NCBI RefSeq assembly: GCF_030272615.1
Contig: NC_081412.1
Span: forward strand, 479,475,157 to 479,539,156
Source: Cryptomeria japonica
Lineage: Eukaryota; Streptophyta; Pinopsida; Cupressales; Cupressaceae
Direction: 5' to 3'
Length of the DNA: 64,000 nucleotides
Shown piece by piece: positions 12,535 through 25,405 of this stretch. The first letter of the stretch is position 1. Each line of letters begins with the position of its first letter. The notes under the pieces were generated by a model. It was not told the origin of the DNA. It did no database searches and worked only from the letters and a program-made list of their open reading frames with translations. The position numbers and the translations under genes were made by a program.

Positions 12535-13824
12535 GAGAACATTCTGGTATCTTCCTCTTCGGTTCCTAACCGCTACATGAACCTTTGTTGGGGCCCTTGT
12601 TGGGGTTGATTGTCCCTAATTTGTCCTTGCATCCTGGGGCACTCTTTAGCAAAATGGTTTCCCCCACACATGAAGCATCCACCTGGAGGACCCCTCCTAC
12701 CTTGATTTCTAGGGGGATCATTCCTTGTTTCATTGGCCCTAGGTGGATAAGTTATCCTGTTCTACTGGTCATTCCTGTTATAGTTGCCTATGCTATTATT
12801 GCCTCTATTATTATTGCCCCTGTTATTATCATTTCCATTCCTCTGATATTGATTAGGAGGTGGTCTTCTTTAGGAAGAATTATTCCTCTGACCCTTGTTG
12901 AAATTATTGTTTCCATTGAATTCTTGCTTCCTTTTAAATGAGGGGTTCCCATTATAGTTCTGTCCTGCTAGTGTTTGAATCTTCCTCTCTTGCCTTAGGG
13001 ACTTTTCGGGTACTTCTTTCATGTTTCTAGGTCCATGCATGTCAACCTCTGCCCCTATGTTGGTATTTAGCCCCAAAATGAACTTCCTTGCTTGACTTTC
13101 TTCATCTTTCTGGTACATAGGTACATATTTAAGCAACTTGGCGAACTTATCCCAATATTGTTGAATGGATAGGGACCCTTGATGTTGATTATGGAATTCA
13201 GTCACCTTCTCATCGAAGAACAATTGAGGGAGCCACCTATCTCAAAAGTGGTGAACAAATTGATCCCATGTGACCGTATCCCTACTATACCCATTCTGTT
13301 CCTTGGTGTTGGTCCACCAACTGGCTGCCTCCCCTGTGAGTTGATAAGAACCCCATAAGGCCTTGGTTGTTTCGCTAAAATCTCTTAGCTCAAAATATTT
13401 TTCCATTTCATTTAGCCAATTCTCAGCCCCTTCACCAATCTTCCTCCCATCGAACTTAAGAGGGGTGATTTTCTTTAAGTCCTTGGAGAGTTTCCAATAT
13501 GTTATTTTCCTTTCTATTACCCACCATATTCCCTTGATTGCTACCAGGGTTTCCATTTTCGGTACCACTTCTATTTTCAAAGTCGTTCTTCCTTTCCCTA
13601 AGGTCCTGCATTGATTGTTCCAGAAATTTGATTTTATCTCTTTGTTCGGTTAGAAGATCGATTATAGCTTGGACCCCATCTTTGTTATTTCTTGGATTGT
13701 GTCGATCCTCTTCATTGTTTCCTTCATGGTTTTCTTCATGGTTTTCCTCATGGTTTTCTTCCCTTTGACTCCTAGTACATCTTCCATTACCCCTTCATCT
13801 TCCTCTTCCTCTTCCTCTTGCCAT
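12535..13824 (-). pseudogene. Element A Gag (broken)
   Basis: Gag forms the virus-like particle that packages element RNA. A plausible start is the ATG whose complement is at 13822-13824, followed by an Arg-Gly stretch. Two blocks in shifted frames (13580-13242, 13223-12870) carry the retrotransposon Gag fold, with signatures WLNEMEKYFEL, GEAASWW and SIQQYWDKFAKLLKY. A zinc knuckle near 12640-12690 reads CFMCGGNHFAKEC, one residue shorter than the usual CX2CX4HX4C. Stops and frameshifts occur between blocks. Its place directly before protease fits the gag-pol order. Confidence 0.8.
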
Positions 13825-13970
13825 TCTAGGTTTTACTTGAAAGTTAAATTATGTAGATAGTTTTTGATTTAGGATTTTTTTTTTTAATTTTTAAATGAAT
13901 CTCTACCATTGTAAAACATTCTCTTAGTTGAATAAATTGAAGTGAGTAGAAGGCCTAGATTTGAACCTTT

Positions 13971-13982
13971 TCTCTGATACCA
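13971..13982 (-). other. Element A primer binding site (initiator-Met tRNA type)
   Basis: In element orientation the 12 bases two nucleotides inside the 5' LTR read TGGTATCAGAGA, the classic plant primer site complementary to the 3' end of initiator tRNA-Met. It fixes the minus-strand orientation of the element. Confidence 0.9.
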
Positions 13983-14079
13983 CATGTAATAACCCACCAT
14001 AATTGATTCAACAAAATTGAGTATTCTTTTTTTTTTGTTTAATTCAATCATTATGTTTTATTCAATTGCATACTCTGGG

Positions 14080-14280
14080 CATCCATCAATTAGGATTAGG
14101 CATTCATCCATCCGAGATGAGCATCTAACCATACGGGTTAGGCAATTGTCCATACAGGACATAAGATTCCATCTATCCAATACGGGATACGCATCTACCC
14201 ATACGGGGTAGGCATCTATCCAAACGGGATAGGCATCTACCCATACGGGGTAGGAATCTATCCAAACGGGATAGGAGATG
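14080..14280. repeat. Mini-satellite in element A 5' LTR
   Basis: The same array of 19-22-bp units as at 5590-5810. Some units differ only by CATC versus AATC swaps, suggesting slippage or conversion within the array. Confidence 0.85.
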
Positions 14281-15872
14281 CTCTGGCCAGAGACTTAGAC
14301 TCATAGGGATCATTCGAGTCCTGAGCCACTCACTAAGTACTACACTCTTCTAATAGAAGTGCACCGACGTCACCGTCCTTAGGAGTAATTAAATAATATA
14401 AGCTTGAATTCCGCCTCGGAATTTGGCTTAAAGCCTCGGGAAGTCAAGCGAATCCATACTGGATTCCTTCCGAGTATGCATTGAATTTCTTTTTCCAATT
14501 TAATTATATTATCTTACAAATAGGATTCTTACTCAACCAAGCCTAGACCCCACCCACAGACGCTTGAGTACGAGGGACAATTCCGTCCCAAGACTGCCTA
14601 CATACCCGCTTCGGCACGGGATCAAGGCGTAAAGTATGTAGTTCTATTTTCTATTCTATGGTTTGATGTAAACTGATTTGTGGGTACACAACCCTTTCTA
14701 GGGTCAATGTCCCAGACAGTTTCTCTGTGGTTGCTACCCACGATGGTAGCACTTAAACAAAGGCTCGAGATGGCCTATTGTTTGTGGCCTAACAAGTACA
14801 TCCTAACACCTATCATGAGCGTCACCCTTAACCAAATTGCAAGTCACCAATATCTCTTCAAGATAAAAACAAGAAATCAATTTCGTTAAAGCATTTAACT
14901 TAACCATCCCTAAAAGGGTTTACTACGGTTTATCTCAATGGATGTGAAATCATTTCAAGTTATCTTATTAGATTATCGATCCAAGGGGGATTACTCGCCC
15001 CTTGGATTTTAACTTCCAAGTGTCCCTTATTACTCCCCGATGATTTATAGGGATGATGCCACAGACGTCGTTGATGCAGCTTTATTAGGTGTTAAGTGCA
15101 GTAGTTCAACATGATGGCATTACCCGTAAGCGTGACCCAGAGGCAACGTATATACCGAACGCTGCTAATTTTGGTTTTCCAATTTCCTTTGATTAGTTTC
15201 TAAACTAAGAGCTTATGAAAACATCATGCTTGAATATAATTATGAAATGGATGTACATAACTTAAACTTTGCAAGTTTTGGTGACACTTAAATACTATTT
15301 GAAAAAGAGAATATCATTATTCTACAACTAAACAAATTAATACATGTATTGGCATGATAATGATAATTGTGAACTTACGTGCAATTGTATGAAGATAATG
15401 AATGCGAACTAATATAAATGTCATGCAAAAGTAGCATCATTTACATACAAAATGAAGAAATGCTTATTCCTATCGTGAGACATAATTAATTATAGAGTTA
15501 CTAATTCCACATGAGTGATTAGCTTATACTTTTTGAAATTTTGGATCAAATCGAAATAATAAGACTTATTTGTTTTTAAGTGAGTCAAAAGTCATTGATC
15601 AAATAATCCAATAAATCCGTAAGGGGATTGAGACAATAATAATTTTATGATTCCAATCTCTTACTAATTTATTAACTTTAAAATTTAATTACGTAATTAT
15701 GAAGATTAACTTTAATTAAAATGATTATATATATTTAAAAAAAAGAACTATGTAAAAATAAAATTAACTTAAATTTTAATTAAAATTATAAAGAAAACCC
15801 ATCGCAATTTCCAAGTGTAATGATATATAAAAAACACATTGTTTAAATAGTAAATGGGCTGAAATAGGGGAT

Positions 15873-15932
15873 GGGGACCGTGGGTCCCATCACCCCCTGC
15901 GGCCCTGCATGCGCAGGCCCGTAGGGTTTGAG
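15873..15932. repeat. Single GC-rich 60-bp unit
   Basis: This corresponds to the two-copy array at 7392-7511. The first palindrome here reads GGGACCGTGGGTCCC, one C-to-T change from the other LTR. Confidence 0.85.
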
Positions 15933-16131
15933 GGGACTCCGCGGGCCCCTCCACTCCCCTTCGGATCACTGCCGTAATAGTGACCGTAGGGCAGTGGGGG
16001 GTACCGCTATCCCTCCCCAGCGGTTACTATGACCATCCGTTACACCATGCAGAGTTATTAGCTTTGACCGCCATTAATCATCAGTGTTAATATGCATTTC
16101 GCCTTCTCTTTTTTTTCTTTTATTCGAAACG

Positions 16132-16134
<3 letters not shown>

Positions 16135-16219
<85 letters not shown>
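16135..16219. repeat. (TA)n microsatellite
   Basis: About 85 bp of alternating TA, against about 41 bp at the same place in the sister LTR (7714-7754). The apparent reading frame over it (16084-16278) is an artefact. Confidence 0.95.
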
Positions 16220-16223
<4 letters not shown>

Positions 16224-19200
16224 TTATTTATATAATTTATATATCAAAGGAGTATTGACTTATGAAAATAAAACATGAATAATATAGGAAATCAAATAAC
16301 TGTTTAATTTAATTTAATTAGACATAGAGAGTAGATTTTTAAACAATAAGAGTTCATTCACAGGAGTGAATAACCCAGAGAGTTATTCACAGAGATAAAA
16401 CAATCCAGGAAAATGAAAAGATAGATGCTTATGCTGGGGAATGTATTTTAATCTAATTTTCAATCTGAAATTTACAGAGATAAACTTATATTTTGCTTCC
16501 TCACAGAGATAAATAATCCAGAGAAAATAAATCGTTTCCAGCCATGTACAGATGAAAGATAGATGATTATGTTGGTAAATGCAAGCTCATAAGGTGTATT
16601 TACAATCCATTTATCAATCTAAAATTTACAGAGATAAACTTATATTTTGCTTCCTTACAGAGAGTTATTCTTAGAGATAAACAATCCAGAAAGATAAAAA
16701 AAAAGATATATGATTATACTGGGATTTGCAAATAAGTTAACTTATTCCTATAGGAAGATTTGTTTCATTCATAGCAAGAGAAAAAAGAGCAAGATTTTAT
16801 TCTTTAAGTTTAATTCACAGTGTGCATATAAAATAAGATTAATCCAATATACAACAATTAGATAAGAAACAAGATTTTAGTTCTTCAAACTAACAAAAAT
16901 CCAATCTATAGCAAGGAATTGAAAGACAATATTTTAATTCTTCAAACTAATCCACAACAAAATCCAATTTACAGTAAGGAATTGAAAAAATAGATTTCAA
17001 ACTAATTAAGCAATATATTAAACCAAGATTGATCTAATTTAATTCATAGCAAAAGTAAAAATGCATGATTCAAAATAAAACTGAATAAGAAGAAAAACCT
17101 GGATACTTGCAAATGAAGAATCCCCTATGAATCCTTCAATCAGCCTCCCTTGATCTTCAAACTTGAAAGAATTCCTCCAAAGAAAATCTTAGCTATTTTC
17201 AAAATGACTACCAAAGAAAAAGATTACTTGAGAGAAGAATTTCTTTATGGAATAACCAACTCTCTTTTTTGAAAACTTGTATATCTTTTATAAGAAAAAT
17301 CCCTCTATTCCACTACCTAAATTTTTAATTAGAAAAAGAGATTCTTTCCCAATTTTGGCCCTTCATGCAAATTGATTAGACTTAGTGGGAGGAGTTACAT
17401 GCAAGGTGGTGGAGAAGCCTCTAGAAGCTTCTTATTCTTCCTACAACATGTGCCATAATTTGGGTGAGGAAAATTAAATAAACAATTAAAAAAGTATATT
17501 TTCCATGTGTGTGTGTGTTTTATTATTTTTATCCCTTTATAATATTCATTCAATAGTTTATCCAAAAGAAATATAATAGAGTTTGTATTTTAAATCCAAA
17601 GGTGATAAAGGAGGGTTGTGACATTAGACTCATCAGGACCATCCGGATCCTGAGCCACTCTCTAAAGACTACACTCCCCTAATACGAGTGCACTAAGGTC
17701 GCCGTCCTTAGGAGTATTAAAATAATTACATAAACAAGGTTGAGTTCCACCTCAGAATTCGGCCTAAAGCCTCGGGAAGTCAAGCGAATCCATACGAGAT
17801 TCCTTTTGAGTATGGATTGAATTAATTTTAACCTTTCAATTAATATTTGCGCCATTTGATTAAAAGACCAAGGAGCTTCAAGAACCAACTACTCACCCAT
17901 AACCAAATCCTAATCCCCATCCCCGAATGCCTGAGTACAAGGGACAACTCCGTCCCTAGACTGCCTACATACCCATTTCGGCACGGTATCAAGGCGTAAA
18001 GTATGTAGTTCTAGTTTTTAACTATGGTTTAATTTAAACTGTTTGGTGGGTACGCAACCCTTTCTAGGGTCAATGTCCCAGACAGTTTCTCTACGGTTGC
18101 TACCCACGATGGTAGCTCTATAGCAAAAAGGCTCAAGGTGGTCTTCTGCTTGTGGCCTAAAATAAATAAGTCTTATTTCCTATCATATGCATCACCCTTG
18201 ACCCATTATCATCCACCAAAATTCATCAAGATAAATAAATTCCAAAAATGTCACACACAACCAACCCTAATGGGGTTTTCCAAGGTTTAACTGAGCGGAT
18301 GTAAATTTATTTAAGGTTTATCTTTTTTAGATTATCAATCCAAAGGGGATTACCCGCCCCTTGAATTTTTAACTTCCAAATGACCCTTATTTCTCCCCGG
18401 CGTTTTATAGGGACGATGCCATAGATGCTGTTGTTGCAACTTTATTAGGCGTTAAGTGCAGTAGTTCAACATGATGACATTACCCGTAAGTGTAACCCAG
18501 AGGCACCATAGATACCGAACGCTGCTAGTTTTTTGTTTCAACTCCTCTTGTTTAGTTGCCTAACTAGGAATTTAACTTTTAATTCATGAATCTTAAATGA
18601 AGCAATATATCGATACAAAAAAAGAAACTATTATATACAACGAATTATGCTTGAAATTAAAAACTAAGGTATAATTTTTTACGTAATCATAAACAAATCA
18701 ACTACTTGCGAAGAGTATTTTCTTTGAAGAAAAAAACTATGATAATAATTGAAACTTGAACTAAAAGCATGAAAGTACTAATTGCTTGGAAATTATGATA
18801 CTTGTAAAGATAACTTATGAAAAATGCTTTGAATTACTTGCTAGATATAATTGTTTGGGAACAAAGCCATTACACTTCGTGCACAAATCCTAACACTTGA
18901 AAGACACTAAATTGCTTGAAAGAAAATTAAACGATTAAATAGGACTTTGGAAATGAGTTTGACACCTACTTGTTTGAAGGGAAGAACTATAAGCCCAACT
19001 AATTCTTGTTTTTGAAGTAACATAATTTTTTTTTATCTTTAATTATCTTCTACAAATAATAACCTTAATTTGAATTTGAAACATAATACTTGAAAGATAC
19101 TAATTTTCTTGAAACTCAATTTGCTTGATAAGGATGAGGATCCAATAATCTAGGACAATTGATTCTAACTTTATTTTGTCTTTAAAAAGAATATGATTAC

Positions 19201-20366
19201 TTGATCTGAGGTTCACAAGATAAGTCAAGTCTTATGTTAAAACAATTTCAGATTTGGTAAAAGTATTTGGTTTTCAATTAAAGTTTACCTTGAATCCTAA
19301 TTAATATTATGTTCTTACAAAATAGAATATATCATTAAACTTAATGTTAATAAATTCATCTATACTAGTTGCTTTGCAATATTAATATAATCTCACCCTT
19401 TACTAGTCTTATATGCCTTTGACTATTCATAGATTGATTATCCTCAAATGCCTTGCATACTCTATATGAGGAAATCCTTAACTAACATTAATTCATATTT
19501 CTTGAAATACACAAAAGGGCTAATTCTGAATCCAAGCACAAATTACTTGAGAGGTAAATTCTTTTAACTTTTTAATACTTACACTAATTTGAAGTATAAA
19601 AAAAATCTATTTAATGTCTATTAAATAACTTAAATATTTGATATGAATGAGGGGATCTATTTACTACTAGAATTAATTTAAAGTTGACTAGTGATAATTG
19701 ATGAAAAAGATTCAATACTATGGAATAAGTGTAAGGAGATAATGCTTGAAAATTAACTAAGATTCTAATCTTATGAAAGAAACACTTGCTTGAGAGTGAA
19801 AACATCAAGAAACTTCTAGGGGATTATTATTTCTTGAGTAAGACTATTAAATCAATCATTTGAAGTCAAACAAGTATTCAACTACATGTCTAACCAACAT
19901 AATTTCATATTACTCGAAAAGTGTAAATTGTTTCTAAGGGGATACATAATTACATGTCAGACAAATCCTCTTCTATAAATTGAACTAAGTGAAGGAATCC
20001 AAATGTTTGAGATGACTGAGTGTCACAAAGTAATTCCTCTTGGAGATGAACCACTACTAAGGCTTTTTTTTTGTTCTCTTGCTAACTTGAGCAAAAGTGC
20101 TACCCATTTTAAATAAGGAATAAGTTTTCCAATGCACTCATCATTTCCATCATTGAAGCAGGAGGCTAAGATTCCCATTATAAGTTCAATATGAATTGGA
20201 ATATTAGCTTAATGTTCTACTTGTTGAAAGGAATAATTGTGATCTTAATACTCTAAAAATATTCCCGTTTATATTTATTGGTCAATGAGTGTAAGTAACT
20301 TAGCCTATAATAAAGATAATGTTGACTAAGAAAATAATTAGTACTTGCTTAAGAATTAACCTTAAT

Positions 20367-20496
20367 TTCCCTATTAAATAATAACCCCCAAGGTACCAAT
20401 TATGCTCTAATAACTTGAAGGATAGAGAATATTCCCTATTAAATAATAACCACCAAGGTACCAATTATGCTCTAATAACTTGAAGGATAGAGAGTA
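20367..20496. repeat. 65-bp tandem duplication
   Basis: Two nearly identical units starting TTCCCTATTAAATAATAACC at about 20367 and 20432. Confidence 0.9.
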
Positions 20497-20739
20497 TAAA
20501 TTAATTATTTGGATTGCTTAAAATATAGAGTTATTTCAACTATTTGATTTGTCTTAATTACAACTTCAAAAATAAAAATAAAAATAGAAAAAGATAATTG
20601 ATATCCTAATAAAATTTAATTATATCTATTTAACACATAAATAAATTAATAAATTTTAATATTTAATACATTAATATTAAGCAAATTTTAAATAAACTTT
20701 AAACAAAATTTAAATTTAATTGATCGTAGAAAAAAAAAC

Positions 20740-21260
20740 AGAGATGAATATGAATATGTTTGTAAAAATACATGAAGATGGATATATTTCCAGAGATGAA
20801 TATATTTCCAAAATACAGAGATGATTTATTTCCAAAATACACAAAGATGAATTCATTTTCCAAAATATATTTCCAAAACACATAGAGGTGAATTTATTTA
20901 CAAAATACAGAGAGATGAATTCATTTTCCAAAATATATTTCCAAAACACATAGAGATGATTTTATTTTCCAAAATACAGAGATGTATATATTTCGAGATT
21001 ACACAGAGATGAGTTTATTTCCAAAATACACATAAATGAATTTATAAAATATATTTCCACTCTTAAAAAACTGATTTTTTTGAATGAAAAAAAAAAACAG
21101 TGAGGAAGATTTCTAAAATAAAAATAAAAATAAAATCAAATGACAATATTTGTATTTTGAAAGAAAAAAAATATACAGAGATGAATATATTTCTAGATTA
21201 GAGATGAGTTTATTTCCAAAATACACAGAAATGAATTTATTTTACAAAATATATTTCCAC
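20740..21260. repeat. Irregular repeats of CAGAGATGAATTTATTTCCAAA type
   Basis: About a dozen degenerate copies of a 25-35-bp motif (ACAGAGATGA followed by TTTATTTCCAAAATA) occur in two blocks, about 20740-21060 and 21170-21260. Overlapping reading frames at 20699-20949 are repeat translations. Confidence 0.8.
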
Positions 21261-22361
21261 TCTTAAAAATCTGATTTTTTATAAAGAAAACAGCAATGAG
21301 GAGGATTTCTAAAACTAAAACTAAAAATAAATCAAATAACAATATTTATACTTTGAAAGGAATCTATTAACAATTGTATTTCCTACATGCAATCAAAAAA
21401 ACTGAATAGAATCAAAGAAAAAGATTTCTTTGGATGGAAAGGAAAATTTATCATGTGAATTGGATTTAATCTACCAAGCAAATCTGAAAGAGACAAAACG
21501 AGATTTCTTTTGAAAATATAAAATTTCATATATGTAAAAATGTGAAGAAAAAAAAGATGAGGAGAAGATTTCTTTTGAAAGAAAAAAAACAGGCAAGAGA
21601 ATTAGCAAGAGGGAAACCTGGATTCGAAAGAAGGATCTTGGTGCTGAATCCTCACGTTTCCTAGCTAACCTTTTTGATCCATGTCTTGCAGCCTCGTGGA
21701 GATCTTCCACAAGCTTCCTAAAATCCTGCAATATCTCTACTAATTTCTCCTACCACTAATATGATATTGAAACTAAAAAAAAATTCCAAGATTATTCTAT
21801 CAAAAGAAAAAAAACATATTCCCTTTTTTTTTCCTTTTCAAAAGTTTAGCATACATTATATAGAAAAGGTGCACCATTTCCACTATCAAAAGAATTAATT
21901 GAAATTAGAGATTTTTTTCCAAAATTGTCTTCATGCAAAATTGATTGATAGGATAGTGGGGGTTACATGCATATTAAATTTGAATTTGAAATTCTTTCAT
22001 GCAAGATTTATTCCTTACAACTTGTCATAGTGGCGGTTTCATTTGACCATGCATTTAAAATCTAAATTCAAAATTTGCTTATAGAATCTTCTCATTTTCT
22101 CCTATGACATGTGCTTGATTAATATGTTTAATAAATAAATTTATGTCCTTATGAGTGAGTCACCACTTATTAATTCTTCTTTTAAAATAATTCCACCCTT
22201 ATTCAATTTCCATCAAGAAAAATAAATTTCCAAATAGATTTACGACTTCAAGAGTGTGTCACCACTATTTAATTATTATTTTTATTTAAAATAGCTTCAC
22301 CCCCATTCTATTTATCATTTACTAACATTAATCATGAAATTCAAAACAATAATAATAAGCA

Positions 22362-22426
22362 GTAGTGATAACAATAATAATAACAACAACAACAACAACA
22401 ACAAAAACAACAACAACAACAACAAC

Positions 22427-22467
<41 letters not shown>
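22362..22467. repeat. (AAC)n/(AAT)n microsatellite at the LINE 5' junction
   Basis: An AAC-rich array passes into an AAT array of about 15 units. A further (AAT)n stretch at about 30150-30178 follows the LINE tail, so the array was probably the LINE target and the TSD is hidden in it. Confidence 0.85.
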
Positions 22468-23738
22468 GGAGATTTTGGCACCTATAAGGAGATCAAGCTA
22501 AGACAGAGATTTCATGGTGGCGACTAAGGTTAGAAAACCCAGATAGACCAGCAACGGTGTTGTAATGTACTACACTATTGGGACGATTATTTTACCATTG
22601 TTGCAAAATGATATTAATCAAGCCAGCGACTGCATTCAATCTTCATATCATCTTATTTAATAAAAATAAAATGATGAAGAGAAGATCAAACATCTCAATG
22701 AAAATGTGGGCCTGAAAAATGTAGAATCATAGAAACGGGCTGCGACCTGTTTGACAAAATGCCTCATACAAATTTGGTATTGTGAAACGTTTGATAGAAA
22801 TCTTGAAACAAATATGAGCTCAAGGAAGGCCAACAACACGTAAACTTATGTAATCCTATGCCGAGATATGAAGCGATGGATAAGCGAAGGGAACGAACTA
22901 TTTGACAAAATATATTGAAGCAAATTGTGGTCACATGACACAGCAGATGGTTCAAGGCTCGCCAGGGAGGACGAGCAAAAACCATGGCAGCAACATCAAA
23001 AATGCCACAACAGCAGCAAAAAGCCATGGCAGCAGTATAATGCAATCACAGTAGCAAAACGCAACCATAGTAGCAAAAGAAACCCAACACCAGCGACGAA
23101 GGGTAAAAAAAATTTACTATGAGAGGAAGTTGAGCATTGAGTAACTCAAAGTGATGTAGCGAAACATGCAACCAGGGTTACTAGGACTTGGACCTGTGGG
23201 AGTTAGGTGGGTTACATGGCAGCTACAGGATGGTATATCAAAGAATAGACGCTCGTTTGATGGAGTCCAGCGGTTTCCAGGCAGGCATCATGATAAGGGG
23301 AGAGAAAGAAGATTCCTGCGACATCGGTTTGCATGCCGACTAGATCAAACACCATAGCCCTCGTTTGACATTTATGAGGGGACACCACCATTTTCACATC
23401 GTTCTCTATCTAAATCATAGGCTAATCCTACTAATCCCCCATCATATGTAACTTGGCCAAATAATACCCAGTTGATAAACCCCAAATTCCTTTCAACCCC
23501 AAACAATCTCCCAATAAACAACTTGCGTCAAGGAGCACCCTTCAAACCAAAATAGATTACACAGAGCTGGAGAAAGAAAAACCCTTCCACATTACTTCCC
23601 GATCCACAAGCACTTAACTCGGATGCAGAAGGTAATGGGAAATGTCTAAATGAAACAGCTAAAGAGGGTAGTCGGGCTCCAGTCTCGCCAAAGAACAAGA
23701 TTGTTGCTAACACTAGAAAATCAGGCAAATCTGAAGGT

Positions 23739-24521
23739 GTGTATAAGATCGTTTTGCCGGACCACCTTATTCAGCCTCAAATAGATCTACTATGCACCAC
23801 AACCCTCATTGGAAAACTTCATTCTACTATTTCCTTTATGCAACTTTCATATTGGGCTAAACAGAATTGGTTGGGCTTGAAGGATATCTTTTTGATGGAT
23901 AAGCAGTCTCTCTTTTTTATTGCCAGTTTTGATTCTAAAGAATATAGAAATTATGTTCATAGATTTAAGGGATGGTTCTGTAAGGGTATTGGTATTATCA
24001 CTTTGGCATGGGTTCCAAATTTTAGCATGGAGTCAGTTCCCCCTCTTTTCATGCCTTTTTGGATTACTCTCCTGGGGCTCCCTCTTGAATATCGTGATCC
24101 AGATATTGTGGAAATTTTGGCTAACCAAATGGGTATTTTTATCAAGCACGATCTTATCCCATATGAACTAGCCCATTTAACCGTCAGGGTATGCTTACTG
24201 CTAAACCTCACAAAGCCACTTCCCAAGTCCATTATAATGACTTCCTCCATAGGGAAATGGAATCAAGACATTTGCATACAGGGTATTAGAGATATTGATG
24301 ATCGTATAGATAAATTGGGTCATTTTAATTCGCAGTGTCAAGGTTCAGGTATTGATGTTGTTAGGGTATGCAAGGAATTTGTGACTGATTACCATAAATG
24401 CTCCTTTTATCAATTTGCTCCATCTCCTCCTTCTACAACAAATGGGACAACAAGTGTAATTAACTCAACAAAGAGCTCTGTACCTCTAAACAATGTTGAT
24501 AATATTGCAAGAGCTTTCTAG
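23739..24521 (+). pseudogene. LINE ORF1 (DUF4283-like nucleic-acid-binding protein)
   Basis: ORF1 proteins of plant L1 elements bind element RNA in the retrotransposition particle. The 260-codon frame begins with a DUF4283-like region (FFIASFDSKEYRNYVHRFKG and PPLFMPFWITLLGLPLEY, the latter resembling the family WVRLxGLPLxxW motif). A remnant KLGHFNSQC follows near 24316, probably the second half of a CCHC zinc knuckle whose first Cys pair is missing. The true start may lie upstream in another frame. ORF1 sequence probably continues to about 25400 through further stops (frames at 24531-24869 and 25083-25409). Confidence 0.7.
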
Positions 24522-25405
24522 GGTGCTCAGTTGTTTCAAGATGTTTCTCCTCTCTTTCTGATCCTCTCTCAATCCTTTTTGGGCCCTATGACTGACGCTT
24601 TACTTCCAGCAGAAAAAAGAACAAAGCCCTCCAATTTGAATAAATCTCCTCACTATCAAATTGCTATTTCTAGTTTAAGTTCTCTGCAAAAAATTGGGGG
24701 GAGATACAAGAAAGTATCTTTTAAGATCCATTGCTCTTCAATCCTGGTTGATTGGTTGTACAAGAAAATATTTGCTTCCTCTCTCTTTAGGCAGCCCACT
24801 TCTTCTTATTTGAGTTTAACTTCTATGGGAAACTCAGATAATCAACTCCAGGAACTCTATATATCATAGAATGCAAAGGTCAACCTGATTCACAACTTGA
24901 TGTTTAATTGTCAACCTTTCCATGTGATTCAACATTGTCCTCCCATTCTTATATCCTCATCGAATTCTCCAAAAATTGAATTAATGGCACATGATATCCT
25001 TATCTTTGTTGCATCAAACTTGATAGATGAAATTGCTCTTGAGGAATTTCCAAAAATTTAGGGTGTCCATGTTGTTGATGCTATGCCTCTTGCTCTCAAT
25101 ACTTCACCACCCATTCCCTCATCCTTGTTAGAATCTAGTCATGTTGAACACCTTGTGGTTGAAGATAATTCATATCAGCACTTTCAGCCTTCCACACAGC
25201 TTGACTTTGATTTTTCTCAACATCTCTCTCTTGTTCAAATGGTTTCTTCATCTCCTATGTTATATAAAACACCTAAAAAAAGTGCTCGGAAGCCAAAGAT
25301 TCTTAAAACCCAAGAAGAGATTGCAGCAGGTGTCCAGACCATAATTGTAGAAAAGTTTTCACCCCACACAAGGCCGAGAAGAACATGTTGTTCTTCTCGG
25401 ATGCA

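Larger units (their letters stand above)
5501..17623 (-). mobile_element. Element A: full-length chromovirus-type Ty3/Gypsy LTR retrotransposon
   Basis: A complete 12.1-kb element. Minus-strand order is 5' LTR (13985-17623), primer site (13971-13982), gag, protease, RT, RNase H, integrase with GPY/F motif and a chromodomain-like tail, C-rich plus-strand tract (the polypurine tract), then 3' LTR (5501-9148). The exact TTAGA TSD proves a single insertion. The initiator-Met-type primer site, long LTRs and chromodomain suggest the Tekay/Del group. Pol carries few lesions (two nonsense codons and one frameshift between 12534 and 9230), so the copy is fairly young but now non-coding. The host site is the older, related solo LTR. 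Confidence 0.93.
13985..17623 (-). mobile_element. Element A 5' LTR
   Basis: About 3.64 kb, beginning TGTAATAACCCACC and ending GGAGGGTTGTGACA, so the ends form an imperfect inverted repeat. It carries one GC-rich 60-bp unit (about 15873-15932) and a long (TA)n. It should contain the promoter and start of the element transcript, but I cannot place a TATA box with confidence. Frames at 14017-14211, 14680-14889 and 15769-15969 are not genes. Confidence 0.93.
17629..22467 (-). mobile_element. Right-hand body of the composite solo LTR
   Basis: This continues the LTR broken at 5500. Positions 17640-18540 align with element A LTR, including GCCTCGGGAAGTCAAGCGAA; further right the sequence is AT-rich and increasingly unlike element A. 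It holds a 65-bp duplication (20367-20496), an irregular repeat field (20740-21260) and a trinucleotide microsatellite at its end. No gene is supported; frames at 17679, 19611, 20699, 20716 and 21471 are chance frames in LTR DNA. Confidence 0.75.

Noticed and set aside
16084-16278. Open frame encoding a Tyr-Ile repeat
   Set aside because: It is only a translation of a (TA)n microsatellite; the same applies to 35100-35408.
20699-20949. Overlapping minus-strand frames with repeats
   Set aside because: They follow the 25-35-bp DNA repeat in the solo LTR, not a protein repeat under selection.
22368-22467. Possible CRISPR-like or satellite array
   Set aside because: It is a simple trinucleotide microsatellite without spacers.
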